In this document: positions 43,006 to 55,800 of the stretch, piece after piece | Layout: every line of letters starts with the position of its first letter | Numbering within the stretch: position 1 is the stretch's first letter | Origin: Pollenia angustigena | Taxonomy: Eukaryota > Arthropoda > Insecta > Diptera > Polleniidae | Length of the DNA stretch: 64,000 nt | Direction: 5' to 3' | Assembly: GCA_930367215.1 (NCBI GenBank) | Contig: OV884059.1 | Location: forward strand, 247,441,803-247,505,802 | Notes under the pieces: generated by a model | The model's database searches: none | What the model was told of the DNA's origin: nothing | The model's input: the letters and a program-made list of their open reading frames with translations, nothing else | Made by a program: the position numbers and the translations under genes

Positions 43006-43373
43006 CAAGGTCTATCCAATAGGTCTGCTTAAGAAGCCAGGGGGCAAATCGCGACATTCGATATCGATCGACATTGCAATGTAATTTACATGGAAATTTC
43101 GATCGATATCGAATGTCGCGATTTGCCCCCAGATGTTTATTTGGTTTTTTCCTCAACGATATCAAAAGTTGTTTACATTTTCCTTATACGTGTATATTTG
43201 TGTTTACTTTTTTGGTTTTTTGCCACACATGCATGCACACAAAACACATTTTTCCTTTTGTTTTGCCTATGTAGTAGTAAGATTTTGACAACGGCGAGGA
43301 ATTTTACACAAACAAAATGCTTGTTGTTTTTTGTATTGTTGTAGAAGTAAGCAGACCTATTGGATAGGCCTTG
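43006..43373. mobile_element. 368-bp hAT-type MITE with an internal 32-bp-arm palindrome
   Basis: CAAGGTCTATCCAATAGG and CCTATTGGATAGGCCTTG are inverted ends, with the exact 8-bp TSD ATAATTCC (42998-43005, 43374-43381). Inside, 43040-43071 and 43099-43130 are perfect inverted copies of 32 bp containing CGATATCGATCG. ORFs on both strands here are by-products of the palindrome. Confidence 0.8.
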
Positions 43374-43445
43374 ATAATTCCGATAAACTTAAAAAAAATA
43401 TTGTGAGAGAAAAGTAGAACTACCTTGTGTATTTCTATCATGGTA

Positions 43446-44120
43446 AAGCCCTTATGACACTACATTTTTAATGCACTGTTCAAGTTTTGGTGAACAGTGC
43501 AAATATAAAGTAATACAAAAATATACCAAGTGCGAAGGGTTCAGCTGTATTAAGATAAATGGCAAACTGTCAAAAATTTTACTACAGTTATCGATAAAAT
43601 TTGAAGTTATGTCAAAAAAAATGTAAAATTGTTCAACTTAAAATTGACATTTCAAGCTTGAAATATTAAAAGTGTTGTTGAATCAGCGGTTTACGGGCAA
43701 AGTCAGCGATTTACCGCTTTTTGTTTTTAGGTTTCTCATAAACAAAACGTTGGCAACATTTAATAAAATTAACAGAACAGGGATGGCTAAATTGTTTTAA
43801 TTGTACTTTTTTGCTGATACTTTTTAAATTATGATTTATATTACCTTTTTGTGGTGTTTTTTAAGAACATAAATAAAACTAATTTCAACTAAAAAAAATC
43901 TTTTAGTACAATAAGGGTAAAAAAGTACAATTTTTAAAGGTTGTTGGTACAATATTAAAAATTCTCAACGCCATCCCTGAAACAAACCCATAACAAGAGA
44001 AACAAAAAACGAAAAAACTTTGTTTACATTTTTTATAGTTTGCATGTTCTAGCATTTACTGTTTCTTTCTATCAATTCTATATCAATTAAGGAATAAAAA
44101 ATTTAGTGCCATAAGGGCTT
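43446..44120. mobile_element. TIR element with AAGCCCTTATG-CACTA ends
   Basis: AAGCCCTTATGACACTA (43446) and TAGTGCCATAAGGGCTT (ending 44120) are inverted with one mismatch. Length 675 bp. No ORF; TSD unclear (TA-like overlap). Confidence 0.65.
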
Positions 44121-44231
44121 AAGAAGTATTCATTTATTTATTTGGTTTACATCTCTAAAATATCAATAGAATGTTATTTATATTAAATTTAATTTTCTGT
44201 TGGCGCCCTATGCTCCAGTGGGAGTTAAAGG

Positions 44232-44234
<3 letters not shown>

Positions 44235-44311
<77 letters not shown>
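44235..44311. repeat. (TA)n microsatellite, about 77 bp
   Basis: Uninterrupted TA dinucleotides. A 60-codon ORF of Tyr-Ile repeats across it is an artefact. Confidence 0.95.
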
Positions 44312-44313
<2 letters not shown>

Positions 44314-46187
44314 CTTTCTGTTCAAAAATACCTATAAGAAAAATAGTTTTTAATTTACTTCATTGAATCACAAGCTTTTGTTTTCTACTGGATTTTACTG
44401 GCCAAAATTGGTTCAGTAAAAATTTGCAGATTCCTTGCTGACAACTGTCACTTTACTCTCTCATTAGATGCCCTCTTTTGCAAATGTTTGTTTACGCAAA
44501 ATCAGGTACAAATTTGAACAAATTTTTGCAAATTTTGGGGTAACCGAATAGTTGTTGCCATTTTGTTTTTAATGTCCCTGCAGTATTTAATTATAATATT
44601 TTAAACATTAGTTTCGCACTTTGGCAATATCATATTTTTGTAACGAAAGCTTTCACGTATTAAAGAACTTTGGGTAATTGTTCAAATGGACAATCCATCG
44701 ACCACTGCTAACTTTGAAACAATCTTTGGCAGTGTTTGTGTACGCTTGAAGGTGTTAATTTTGGATTGAGGGTACGGCCGAATTGTATTAATTGCCTATA
44801 CTTCTTATTTTTCGTTTTCCCGGGAAAAAAGGTAAAAGTTTCCCGAGAGTTCTAGGTTACAGATTCCCAGGAATTTTCGGGAGGGATTTCCCGTTTCCGA
44901 AACCCTAGATAAAAGCAAAAAAATCACGACTGTCTGAACTTGTTCACACAAAACTTAATTTTATTAATTCCATTAATAATTGATGGACTTTTTGTTGAAC
45001 TTTATCACAAAACGGTGATCAGGAGCAAACCAATATTTTCCAAAACAAATTAGACGTAAGCTTATTCTATTTCCCATAAATGAGTCTGGCAAATCTTTGG
45101 ATAAGAGTTTTATCTAAAAAGTCTGACAAATTTCGATAAAAGGTAAAATTTTGAAGACGTGCATTTTAAAATATTAGGCCCGCATTTAGGAGTTTGTATT
45201 AATTTCTATTATGGGCTTAAATAACTCTTCCATATTTTTTAGGCTTCTTTTCGTACATTAAAAAATAAAGATCAGAATCTATAACTATAAAATATCCTTT
45301 GTCGCTGTCAACTACGATAGATTTCGATTTTTGCAAGAAATGTACAAAAATTGTAACCTTAATGTACATGAATAAATTTGAATGTATCTACATTACAAAA
45401 GGAAAAACGAAACGAAACTCATATGAATAAAAACTGCTTTTCTGACTGACTGCCTGCATTTAAAAATGAAATAAGTAGAACGAAAGAGAGGAGAATTAAA
45501 ATAGAACAAAAAAATAGAATGGAAGAGAATATTGTGTAAACTATTCTACAGTTGTGCAGTGTAGTGTATAGTAGAACAACCCAGTTGGCTAAAGCGCTGT
45601 TGACGAAATTGTCATCAACGATTTATGGTGAAAATATTTAAATGTGTCCCTCATCGTTTAAGTTTCTCGACGTTGTTCTTATAGAAATCGATTTATGATA
45701 ATAATTTTTAAATCTGCCCTGGAAGTTGTTTTGCGTCATTGACAATAAGATGAGGAATCAATTACGAAAGTTGTCTTTGATTTGCCCTATAGCGTCCGTT
45801 GCCAAACAACAAGATTGATATTCACTCGTTTTTTTAAACTACATTTAAAAAATATTATAAAACCTCATAAGGGACAAAAATACAAAAAAAAAAATGCCAA
45901 ATTAAGCTGAATTTATCTGATTTGTGTATATCTTTAACTTTGTATGCTTATAAAATCCTTTGTACTTTATTCGTCACTTTTTTCAACAGACAAATAAGTT
46001 GATATACAAGTTTTCCTATGAGCTTTATCCCATACCGTACATCTCCGTTAACGCAAAGTGCTAAAGTTGGGCAGCTTTTAACGTATGTACGTTGAGTTAT
46101 TGAAAGCTATCAGTTTGTTTTTTGAATTATTTTAATTCAATTTCTTGTGTTGTGTGTGAGCAAAAATAAAATAATTAAATATTCATT
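44312..46187. other. Unassigned DNA, no gene seen
   Basis: CCCGGGAAA/TTTCCCGAG words at 44815-44905 resemble the hAT subterminal family at 28016 but lack TIRs. Otherwise nothing was recognised. Confidence 0.4.
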
Positions 46188-46907
46188 CCCTGCAAATAAT
46201 ATTGGACCACCTGATCCATTTAAATTAAATGGACTACTCCATGGACTGGTCCGATGTAATGCAAGCATGGACCATGTCATTGTTAAAAACTGTATGTAGT
46301 GAGACGACATGTCTTCGTTTTGAACGACATGCTTTCGTCTTTAAGCGACTTCAAAACTAATCCTCTTGAGTATACCATGGAGTAGTTTTAAAACTAGGCT
46401 AGATTACACTATTATACTTTGTATTAATACATGTCAAAATCTCAAGTAATATGACAAAGTGTGATAGTGTGAATGCAATGTGTCACGAAAATGACAAGTA
46501 TTATGAAAAAAGTTTGACATCACATACGACTTCATCGTTTTTTGAAAAATATCTAAACAATAATACTTTTCATTGGATCAGGGTTGCATTTTTTTCATGT
46601 CTGAGTGTTTATACTTTGTGGGATGGTGTGAACACAAACTGTCATGTTACATTAGATTTTTTGACAGTCGAAACAAAACTCATTAAATTTCTATCTCACA
46701 AAGTATTATGGAATACGTAAGACTTGTGAGATAGTGTAATCTAGGCTTTAGTGGTCCAAAGGTCGGTTATATGGTCCTCTCCTAGGACATCGTAATGTTA
46801 AATAGACCAGGTTTTTTCCATACGTTTGGGCAACTTTTGGACTAGTCCTGGTCCCTTGTGGACTACTCTTTACACGCGTGTTTGGACTGGTCCTAGTATT
46901 TGCAGGG
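46188..46907. mobile_element. CCCTGCAAATA MITE, interrupted copy
   Basis: CCCTGCAAATA (46188) and TATTTGCAGGG (ending 46907) are inverted ends, and TTGGACCA/TGGACTGGTCC words lie inside both. About 370 bp belong to this MITE; the middle is the 46396-46747 insertion. A truncated copy is at 2123-2441. Confidence 0.75.
46396..46747. mobile_element. AGGCTA-family MITE, uninterrupted copy (352 bp)
   Basis: The ends AGGCTAGATTACACTAT and ATAGTGTAATCTAGGCT are inverted. The homologous 2123-2441 copy of the host MITE lacks this segment, which confirms insertion. It serves as the reference for the split copy at 22847-27252. The 89-codon ORF inside has no domain. Confidence 0.75.
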
Positions 46908-49900
46908 TTAACAAAGTATTCATTATGTGCCCTTCCTTCGTTGAAACGTATAAAGTTCAACGGATGCCATGTGACTTGGCTTTACCGGTACCAAGAATGA
47001 CATATTAAAAGTAAATAGAGAAAAAAAATTGTAATCTATCAACCTTGTTTTTAAAGAAAATTAAAAGAAATTCTGGAACAAACAGCCAATATGAACTCTT
47101 ATAGAATAGAAACGACCGAATAGTTGATTTTATTTCTATAAACTTCTGCAGTAATTCAGCAACAACAATACAATTTGATTATTGAAGAATTTTGCTTCAA
47201 ACGTTTGTAAATAATCCTGGGGTCTAATCACTGCATCCGATATAGAGCAAAATTGATCGAAATTATTTTTTTTTGTATCATGAAACTCGATATCGAATGA
47301 AATCTATTGAATTTGAAATAATAGCATTAGATATCGAGAAACTCGACATTACATTTATGGAGTTTTAATTCGATACGTCAGTGTCTATCGTATGCAAAAA
47401 AATCGATAGTTTATTCGATACGATAGTAATTGAATAAAACAAAAAATTTAGTTTTTTGAACACTGATTTAGAGAGATTTGACCAAGTTACATTTACACAG
47501 AGTATACTCATTAGCGGACAGACATAAACCCAATTGTCAAATTTCGTAAGTATGAGCCAAAATATGTGCATCTGTGCGTTTAATTATTCGGAGGCAACCA
47601 AAATATATGGTTGTGTCTTCTTGATTGAGGACTAATTTAAGCATAATATGGCTTCTGGTGACAATAATATGGTTAAATTAAACTTAATTTGTTTAAAGTT
47701 TTTCATTAAAAATAGTTTTGTTGGAGATGACCATATTGAAAAATGTTTTTCTCTGGGTGTAGATCATATTTTTGCCACATTTCTAGTGAAGCAAATTATC
47801 TGGTTTGTTGTCGTGCACACGTACATATGTACATACAAAAGATAATGACTAAAAGTTTAGCAATGATCTCGCTTTTGTCGTTGAAACACTTCTTAGAAAA
47901 TCTTGTGGACAATTTGCTTTGGTTTCCCCTTATTTGTCGCTAACGATTTTCCATTGTCATGCACTCATCTTTAATGATGTCTTAAAGACATGGCCAACTG
48001 GGAAACTGAAAACCAAATCGTCGCAAGGATGATAAATACATATACAAAACATAAATATGTAGTAAGTACAAAATTCCTTTGGGTTTATATGAATTGCTCT
48101 TTTGTGCAAACACACAAAGACACTTACAGACATTTAAACAAGCAGCAGCTTGAAATAAAAACTGTTGCAATACAAACACACAATTAAACTAGAAGAAATG
48201 CAAAATATTTGAAAAACAAAGACATGCTGGGAGACGTTTAAATGCAAAATATAAAAGTCAAAATTTTAGTAAACTAGAGCGTATTAATGAATAATAATAA
48301 ATTCAACTGACAAAATATTTTCAAGATAAATTTTAAAACCTGCATTTGTTGAATTTGCAATTTTGTGTGTGGAGAATGTTTAACTGTAATCGTTAAGCGT
48401 CTTATACACAATGGAAATGCTTAATATTAAACGCATTTGCGTTTGCATGCAACCGTGCAAATGACGAAATTTACCCATAAAATACAAAAGTCAAGCAAGC
48501 CAAAATCGCTATCAATAACTTTACTTACATTTTAAAAACAACTATGTATGAAACATCTTCCTAAACGCATTATCTTTCATGCCTCACAGCATTAGATTTC
48601 ATCAATGCATAAAGTACTTTCTCGCAATTCACAAACTTATCGTATATGCGTATCGTACGTGCGTAGACATTTAGAAATTTTGCCAAACAAGTAGACGAAA
48701 TAGTATTTTATCGCTTTGCAAAGTATCACGATTTTCTGCCTTAGTTTCTGAAATATTGACACTCACAAATATCCACTCAACACCTGAAAATATAAAAATG
48801 ACAATAGCGATATTTAAAATCGGGTAGCTCAAGGAAAAATCTTGGGCAATCGTCATCCTTTTTGATGCACTAACGAACCGTCATATTGGTGCATTACTTG
48901 CCGAGATTGGCCCGCACTTTGTTTCACTGTGTTATATATTAGTTTTACTGTTAAATTCCTCCAGACATACAGAAAATTATAGTGTTTTGGTATGGGTGGT
49001 GCCATGCCCACTTTACAAATTGAGCCTACTTTTTGACAGATGTTGCGTATTAATATTCATGTGGAACGACAATATTTTCATCTCACATAAAATTCCGTTT
49101 TTTTAAATACGTTAAAACTAATGGACGCCGAATATAGTGTGTGAGCAATGAAGATAAAAATATTGTCGTTCCACAAAATCGTTAATCAAAACTTTATTTT
49201 ACATCCGCTTAAAATGTTGGTAATTAAATAAACAATTTGGTGAAAAAATAAAACATTCCAGATCTTTACTTAACGTAGAAAAAAAACGAAATAAAAATTA
49301 AAAATTTTGAAAAAAAAACGTAAAAAATTTGTCATAACTCAGCCATTTCTTATCATACAGAAATGTTGAGCATATCGACGGAAAAGGCATTCAATTACCT
49401 TTCCAACGACATTTATTTCGATCGGTTTTTGGTTGGGCTCCACAAGGGTTTAAGTGGGACCATACACCGAAAAACACAAAAGTACCGTTATCTAAAAAAC
49501 GGTACTTAGAAAAAACAATTACAGCGTTTTTCGTGTTCAGGAGGTCCCAATTAACTTATCTAATCATGTGGCGTTCTTGGCATTTTTTCAAATTAAAAAT
49601 TTGTAATTTTTTTATGTAATATGAAGATACAAGATATTTTGAAAGCGTATAGAACCATTCCTGAGTATGTATATGTAAATATCTATAGCTTCCATGTTAG
49701 CCAAAGGTTGGCTTAAGCAAAAGCAAAAAGTATGAGGGAAAAGGACTATTGTAAAAATCTTTATGAATTGAAATTTGACACATAAAAGCACATTTGAACA
49801 AATGCTTAATATAGTAAAAATAATTTGCATGTGAAAAAATTTATTTAAAAATTTTTACTTTTTTTGTTTTTTGCTATTTTCCAAATTATTGTGCCGCGCC

Positions 49901-51857
49901 GTTGTAGCTTTGCGACTTTTACCGATTTTTTCAATATTTCGCTTATTGACAGTTTTAAACTCTCGTAAGCTTAAATTTTCGCTTTCGCTTGCACAGAATG
50001 TGATTTTACTTAAGCCATATTGAAAAAAAAATTTGTGTCGATACGCTTTCTTATCTTTAAGAAAAACTAAAAAGATATGGCAGGTGCTTACCTGATGACG
50101 CAAAAACTATACATAAACTTTTTCAACAAAAATGAAATAAAATAGAAAAAACAATGTTACGGTAAATTTGCGGCAAATGCTTTCTCTACCAGATCTTAGA
50201 CGAGTAGAATGGAACACTAAAAAGTATTAATATATAACATCAACAATTATAGCTAATATAATAGGCTCATAACGGAGGCGCTAACCTGATGACGCGCAGT
50301 GTATATTCTTTGCTACACCATTCTTCAGACAGTGTTTTTACTGACTTTTTGTTAATCACGACCAAGAAGTAAATCTCAATCATTTTATTGATCACATAGA
50401 ATCCTCTGGACATACCTCAAGCTGAGTATGATGTAGCATCGGCCGCAACAAACGATCCTTTCAGGTGTACTACCGACCAAAATTTCTTCTATATGTTGTT
50501 ATTTGGTCCTTAAATTATCCGTAAATTTTCACAATAATCTGCTGATAACTTTATTAAAGAATTTCACGTTATTTGTAATGCTTTAAAGAAATATAAATTT
50601 GTTTGCTGTGTTTTATTTATTAATCAACTGTCAACTAATTTGAAAAAGAAATAAAATCGATATCGATTCAGTGTTGTCATTTAAAGTAAAGAAGAGATTT
50701 TTTATATTTAAAAAGTTTATTGCAACAAATGTTAATTTGTTTTCCAACAAACCTAAATTTATTTAATACTTAAAAACATTTTGCTCCAATTTCAGTTCAC
50801 TTATAAAAATAATTCGACCAATTATGAATATCGATCTTTCAACAGACATTTATGAATCGCAATGGAGAAAACTGCCGTTTGTTAAATGGAAATATTTATT
50901 TGCCTTTCAAAATTTTAATAGTTTGAGCTCATTTTTGAAAGAAGTTTATTAATATCAAGATGTCGCTGGAGCTCGGCCAATTAAAGATTTAGCCAAGTTG
51001 GAAGATATTAAAACTGCTTTGTGTATCAACATGTTATGCTTTTGTGAACCTAATTAAATAAAAAATAAGGAATAAATACTCATATTAAAAGTAATTCAAC
51101 TTGTTGCGACACCTTTGAACCATTCCCAGAAATGATAAAGCTGTTTTATTATAAATACGTACCAAAGAATTAAGCAGATGAACAAATTAACATTTATAGA
51201 ATTGAAGTATAATTCTAGTGCCAAATAAAACAAAATGTTCAAATGAAATGCAGTACAAATAATATATTTTATGACAAAAGTGGGGAATTTTTTGGGAAAA
51301 AAATTTACAATTTGGGAATTAAATGTGAAAAATATCCGACAGCCCTGCTTGGCAAAGTAATGAGATATTGCACTTCAAACTTAAGTTGTGTTTAAAGAAA
51401 TTTTTCATTTCAAAGCACATTATTCGGTAAGAAATGTTTTTGCGGTGAACAGGCGCGGATCCAGCTTGAGCCTTAGCGGGGTGAAATTTCCCGCGCCTGG
51501 CGTTGAAACAATACCCGTTGGCAGATATTTTTCTAATTTAATAAGATTTCTTAGATGTTACTTAAATTTTAACAAATTTAGGTTGAAATTAAAAAAAAAT
51601 AATAATTTTTGTCTGCTTGGTTAAAACCATAATGTGTATTGAGAAAATAAATACCATTCTCATGCAATTAATAAACATTTGAATGTATAAACAGCAGAAA
51701 TTTTAACAGCACCTGTGTATAAAGTACATAAAGTTACATACAAGAGAACGGAGATTAAAAGAAAAATGTCAATATATTTAAAACAAATAGAGTTAATAAC
51801 TATAAATAGTAATCCGGACGGACGGCATACAAAAAAAATTTAGGATAAAATAAAGTA
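46908..51857. other. Unassigned AT-rich DNA, no gene seen
   Basis: Includes GATATCGA-rich sequence at 47240-47420, a hairpin pair at 49061-49174, and a short GC-rich inverted word pair (AGGCGCGG/CCGCGCCT) at 51451-51499. Many small ORFs on both strands lack domains. A host exon could be hidden here, but none was recognised. Confidence 0.4.
49061..49174. repeat. 114-bp inverted-repeat unit
   Basis: GTGGAACGACAATATTTTCAT and its inverse (ATAAAAATATTGTCGTTCCAC) bound a short AT-rich loop. Possibly a minimal MITE. Confidence 0.5.
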
Positions 51858-52160
51858 AAACAAGTGAGAGTGTGATATATTCTGCCGTGCCGAATACTTG
51901 ATACCCTGTACTGAGGTTTATATTATTTTAAGAGTGGGCATTATATGGTCAATAATAGACCAATATTTACAAAATTAAATTGTGTGATTTCTAGTCATAT
52001 GAAACTATGACAGACCAAATTTTAATAATAAATTTTTAGCATTATGCATTACGGTTTAAGGCGTACGAATGTTTTCCTCAAGTGGGCTTTATATGGGGCC
52101 TATTATTAAATACGAATTGATCATCACTAAACTTAGTTGTAATGTATAATTTTTAGTCAT
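51858..52160 (+). repeat. Fragment of the CGGC..GCCG / ATACCCT repeat family
   Basis: Starts ACAAGTGAGAGTGTGATATATTC, has GCCGTGCCGAA, then TTGATACCCTG and GGGCATTATATGG words as in 53018-54103. The far end is missing. Confidence 0.55.
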
Positions 52161-53017
52161 ATAAAACGAATTTGTGCAAAATATTCACCCCTAACGTGAA
52201 TAATTTTTCCCTCGTAATTTTTCCCCTTTTCACATATTTGCGATCATGAACAACTTCCATGAAAAAAGGTAATTCAAAGCAGAATAATAACGTGAAATAA
52301 TGTTCACGGGAAAAAATTCCCCTTATCGTAAAAAGTTTTTTCCCTCGTAATTTGTTCACATTTCACTTAGATTTTCTCCCTTTATTTTGCTAGGGACCAG
52401 AACATGTATGTAAGTAGTTCCTCCTATATATCAAATAGGTATTAAGTGGTAATAAAGTTAATAAGGCACAAACGAATATATTGATCAACAAAATCGACCT
52501 AGATTTCCTGCGGATTTGTGAAGCTTTCAATAGACTTGGTGGCAGAATTTTGGAAAATATTTTACTACATAAAATTTAAATAGTGCAAAAAACTAATGTT
52601 GTAATTAGCGATGCCAATCGGGGGGACTGGTTTTCGCAAATCCAGGGATTCGGGATTTCAAAAAAATAAAATCCCGGGATCTCGGGATTTTTCGGGATTC
52701 GGGGTTTTTGAAAATTAGAAGATAAATGCTTTTTATAGATATTTATAAAAAAAACGTCATTAAAGGCGGTTTACAAGCAAAAGTTTTATATTAATTTGTT
52801 ATTTAAAAGTTAAAGATAATGTTTTATTTATTACTTACATTTAAAAATATTGAAAATTGTGATTTTTTTCTTAATTAATGATTGATTTAATTAAAAATAT
52901 GATAAAAACAAAACAACGTACAATTTCAAACAATGTGTTAATTGATTCAACTAAAAAATAATTACCATAAAATCTATATTTTATTCAATTACATCAGTTG
53001 ATTCAAACTAAATTAAA

Positions 53018-54103
53018 AACAAGTTAGAGTGCTATATTCGGCTGTGCCGAATCTTTGATACCCTCCACCGACAGTTCGAATGTTAAGGGAGTAATATATG
53101 TATGATGTTAATATTATCTTAAACTGTGACGATTTGTCACAGTTTAGTTGACTTAACTGTTTTCCGGTAGTAGGGTTTATATGGGGCCTAGGGTAAATTA
53201 TGGACCGATCATCTCGAAATTTCACAGCGTTATTTCTAGTCCTTGTGACGTACCAATTTCTGTTATGCTAGCATTATTAATTATGGTTTTAGGTGTACTA
53301 AACTGTTTTCCGGGAGTAGGGTTTCTATGGGACCTAGCGTAAATTATGTACCGATCTTCACGAAATTTCACAGTATCATTTATACTCCTATAAAACTGTG
53401 ACGAGCCAAAATTTGTTATGATTTCATTATTTTTTACGGTTTTAGGCGTACTAAACTGTTTTCCGGTAGTAGGGTTTATATGGGGCCTAAGGTAAATTAT
53501 GGACCGATCGTCACGAAATTTCACAGTGTTATTTCTAGTCCTAAAAAACTGTGACGTACCAAATTTTGTTACGCTAGCGTTATTTTTTACGGTTTTAGGG
53601 GTGCTAAACTGTTTTCCGGGAGTATTGTTTATATGGGGCTTAGGGTAAATTATGGACGGATCTTCACGAAATTCAACAGCGTTATTTCCAGTCAAATAAA
53701 ACAAATTTTTGCAAAATCTTATCTCATTCCGTGCCTTGTTCCAGCATTTATGTTATTTTTTGTAACAAAATTATCAATTTTTTTAGGTGGTGGTTCCACA
53801 TTTTGATTCATAGCTCTGGTCCTACTGAACGGATTTTGCTGGATTTCAATCCCAAACTGCTTAGGATAATTACAAGTAATGTGGCACCAAGCTTGTTCAT
53901 TTCTTTTGAGTTGTTCGAAAGTGAGCGTGTTTTCAACAGACGGACAGACGGACAGACGGACATGGCTAAATCGATTTAGAATTACTCAAGAACCCAGAAT
54001 ATATATACTTTATGGGGTCTGAGATGAATAATAAAAAAGTTTCACACGGAATGACAAACTTAATATACCCTCTTCACAACTAATTGTGGTGGAGGGTATA
54101 CAA
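53018..54103 (+). mobile_element. Repeat of the ACAAGTTAGAGTGC...GGAGGGTATAC type
   Basis: It starts ACAAGTTAGAGTGCTATATTCGGC with a CGGC/GCCG hairpin and ATACCCTCCACC, and ends TGGTGGAGGGTATAC. The CTCCACC/GGTGGAG words give short inverted ends. The interior carries the tandem array and a GACGGACAGACGGACA tract at 53940-53960. Confidence 0.65.
53158..53700 (+). repeat. About 150-bp tandem repeat, four units
   Basis: Units start at about 53158, 53306, 53458 and 53611, each marked by GTTTTCCGG(T/G)AGTA. ATATGGGGCCTA-like, AAATTATGGACCGATC-like and CGAAATTTCACAG words follow. The minus-strand ORF 53704-53222 merely reads through the repeat. Confidence 0.8.
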
Positions 54104-54152
54104 ATTGAATATTGTAATTGAATAGAGCAAACTTGTAATTGATTTATGTGTA

Positions 54153-54470
54153 ACCCCACGTCTCCATGCGCTTTCGATTAGAACATGACGCCGGCAGAGC
54201 AACGGTATTAATTTGTTCATGTTCTTGTATGTGGCGAATACGTGTTGATGTTCATGTTCTGATTGACCACAATTTTTGTTGTTGTGCGTTTGGTTGTTTA
54301 CAGAAAATACATTTTATGGCCAACATCATGGCGCACATGGATGCTAAGACGAATGTTTAGGCAACGATGGCAGCACATGAACGAAACATGAACATGAACA
54401 GTCTACACGAGTGGAATTCATGTGCGACATGCTGTTCTTACCTAGTTGATGGATGGTGGAGACGGGTAGT
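54153..54470. mobile_element. MITE with CCCCACGTCTCCA / TGGAGACGGG ends
   Basis: The inverted ends resemble those of 33181-35514 (GTAACCCC-GTCTCCA and TGGAGAC-GTAAG). The interior has repeated GAACATGAAC/GTTCATGTTC words. No ORF of interest. Confidence 0.55.
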
Positions 54471-55594
54471 AAGATTCTATTCAAATTTTTATTAAGTAAA
54501 TTAGAATCAATAATTCAAATTTGAATTCGAAATGAATTATCGAAATCAATTTATTTAGTCAACCATAAAAATCTTATTTTAACAAAAACAACATTTTTAT
54601 ACCCACCACAAAGTGGTAGGAATTGTGTCGTGTTTAAAATACACTTCTTAATTTTGTAAAATCGCTCCATAAATTGTCTGTCGTAGTTTTATGCCTACTT
54701 TCGTACAACACTTTTATAATTCTAACCCTGTGAAGAGTAAAGTTTTAATGTCGAATTTGGTGCACCAGTGGAATGTTTTGTGCATTTCAAAAGACATTTT
54801 TTTCCTTTATTAATTTTCTTCTTTAATTATTTTCTTCACTTCTCGTTAATTTTTTTATAATTGTTGAACACGCTTAAAACAAACTAATTTTAACTTTTTT
54901 GTTTCGTCTTCAATGACAGTATTAACAGAAATAATCAAGTAAATATTAAAGATCAGTATTTTGTTCCCTATGCTCTCAAGGGGGAATGTTATGAAGAATT
55001 TATTTTTATAAAAAAGGTAAAGCAAGAAAATTTTGTTAGCAACTTCGGGATGAACTAAATCCCGAACATCCCGGGATTACAAAATTTAAATCCCAGGATT
55101 CGGGTTTTGCTGAATCCCGAAAATCCCGGAATTTTCGGGATCGGGATTTCGGGATTGGCATCCCTAGTTGTAATCAAACTTTGCCTCCAATACTAAATAT
55201 TTTGCTTTATTATTTTAACTTTTCTTTAAAATATATATGTACTTGTATATTTTTGAACAAAAATTTTATTGATTTTTAATTTTTTTTTTAATCTTTCTTC
55301 TATTTTTACATTCACTGGAACTGATAGCGTGAAAACTTTTTTTCTTCGAGGGGAATGAGAATTTCATGGGAACAAAAATTCCACTTGTTATTCATGATAG
55401 GGGTGAATATGTCAAACCGTGAATTTTGAAAATATAAATGTTTTTTTTTGTAACAAAATTATAAATTTTTTAGAAGGATTGTTTCACATTTGGACTTTTA
55501 ATTCTTTAACTACTCAACAAATTGAGCTGAGCAAATTTCCCACGGAATGACAAATTAGGTATATGTGACTTCTTTTCAACTAGTTGTGGAGAGT

Positions 55595-55800
55595 ATAAAA
55601 AGGGCGGTGCGCAAAGTGACCCCAGGAAATATGGCCTTAAAAGGAAAGTGAAGAACGGCTATAAAATTTTACATGAGACACAACGACACGCAATTTTGGG
55701 GCAATTTTTTTGTTTTTGGGGTTATTTTTCATTTTTTTGTTCGGGTGTTTTTGCATTCTAAGTGGAATGAAAAAGGCCACAAGTAAAATCATAATTTTAA
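55595..55800 (+). repeat. Dispersed repeat, inverted relative to 61765-61965
   Basis: GCGCAAAG, ATATGGCCTTAAAA, CACAACGACACGCAATTTTGGG and a TGTTTTTGCATT word occur in mirror order at 61765-61965. Family unknown; no ORF. Confidence 0.55.

Larger units (their letters stand above)
52606..55166. mobile_element. 2.56-kb hAT-type element (TAGCGATGCCAA / TAGGGATGCCAA ends)
   Basis: The left end is TAGCGATGCCAAT and the right end ATTGGCATCCCTA. The exact 8-bp TSD GTTGTAAT is at 52598-52605 and 55167-55174. ATCCCGGGAT/TTCGGGATT arrays lie inside both ends, as in the 28016-28407 MITE. No transposase was found; the interior holds a repeat with a tandem array (53018-54103) and a MITE (54153-54470). Confidence 0.8.

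Noticed and set aside
44171..44353. ORF with a long Tyr-Ile repeat
   Set aside because: Translation of a (TA)n microsatellite.
46180..46924. TATTCATT on both sides of the 46188-46907 MITE as an 8-bp TSD
   Set aside because: The right copy is 9 bases away from the TIR end, so a direct TSD reading does not work; probably coincidence.
53222..53704. 160-residue repetitive protein on the minus strand
   Set aside because: It reads through a non-coding 150-bp tandem array; the repeat pattern in the peptide is the DNA repeat.
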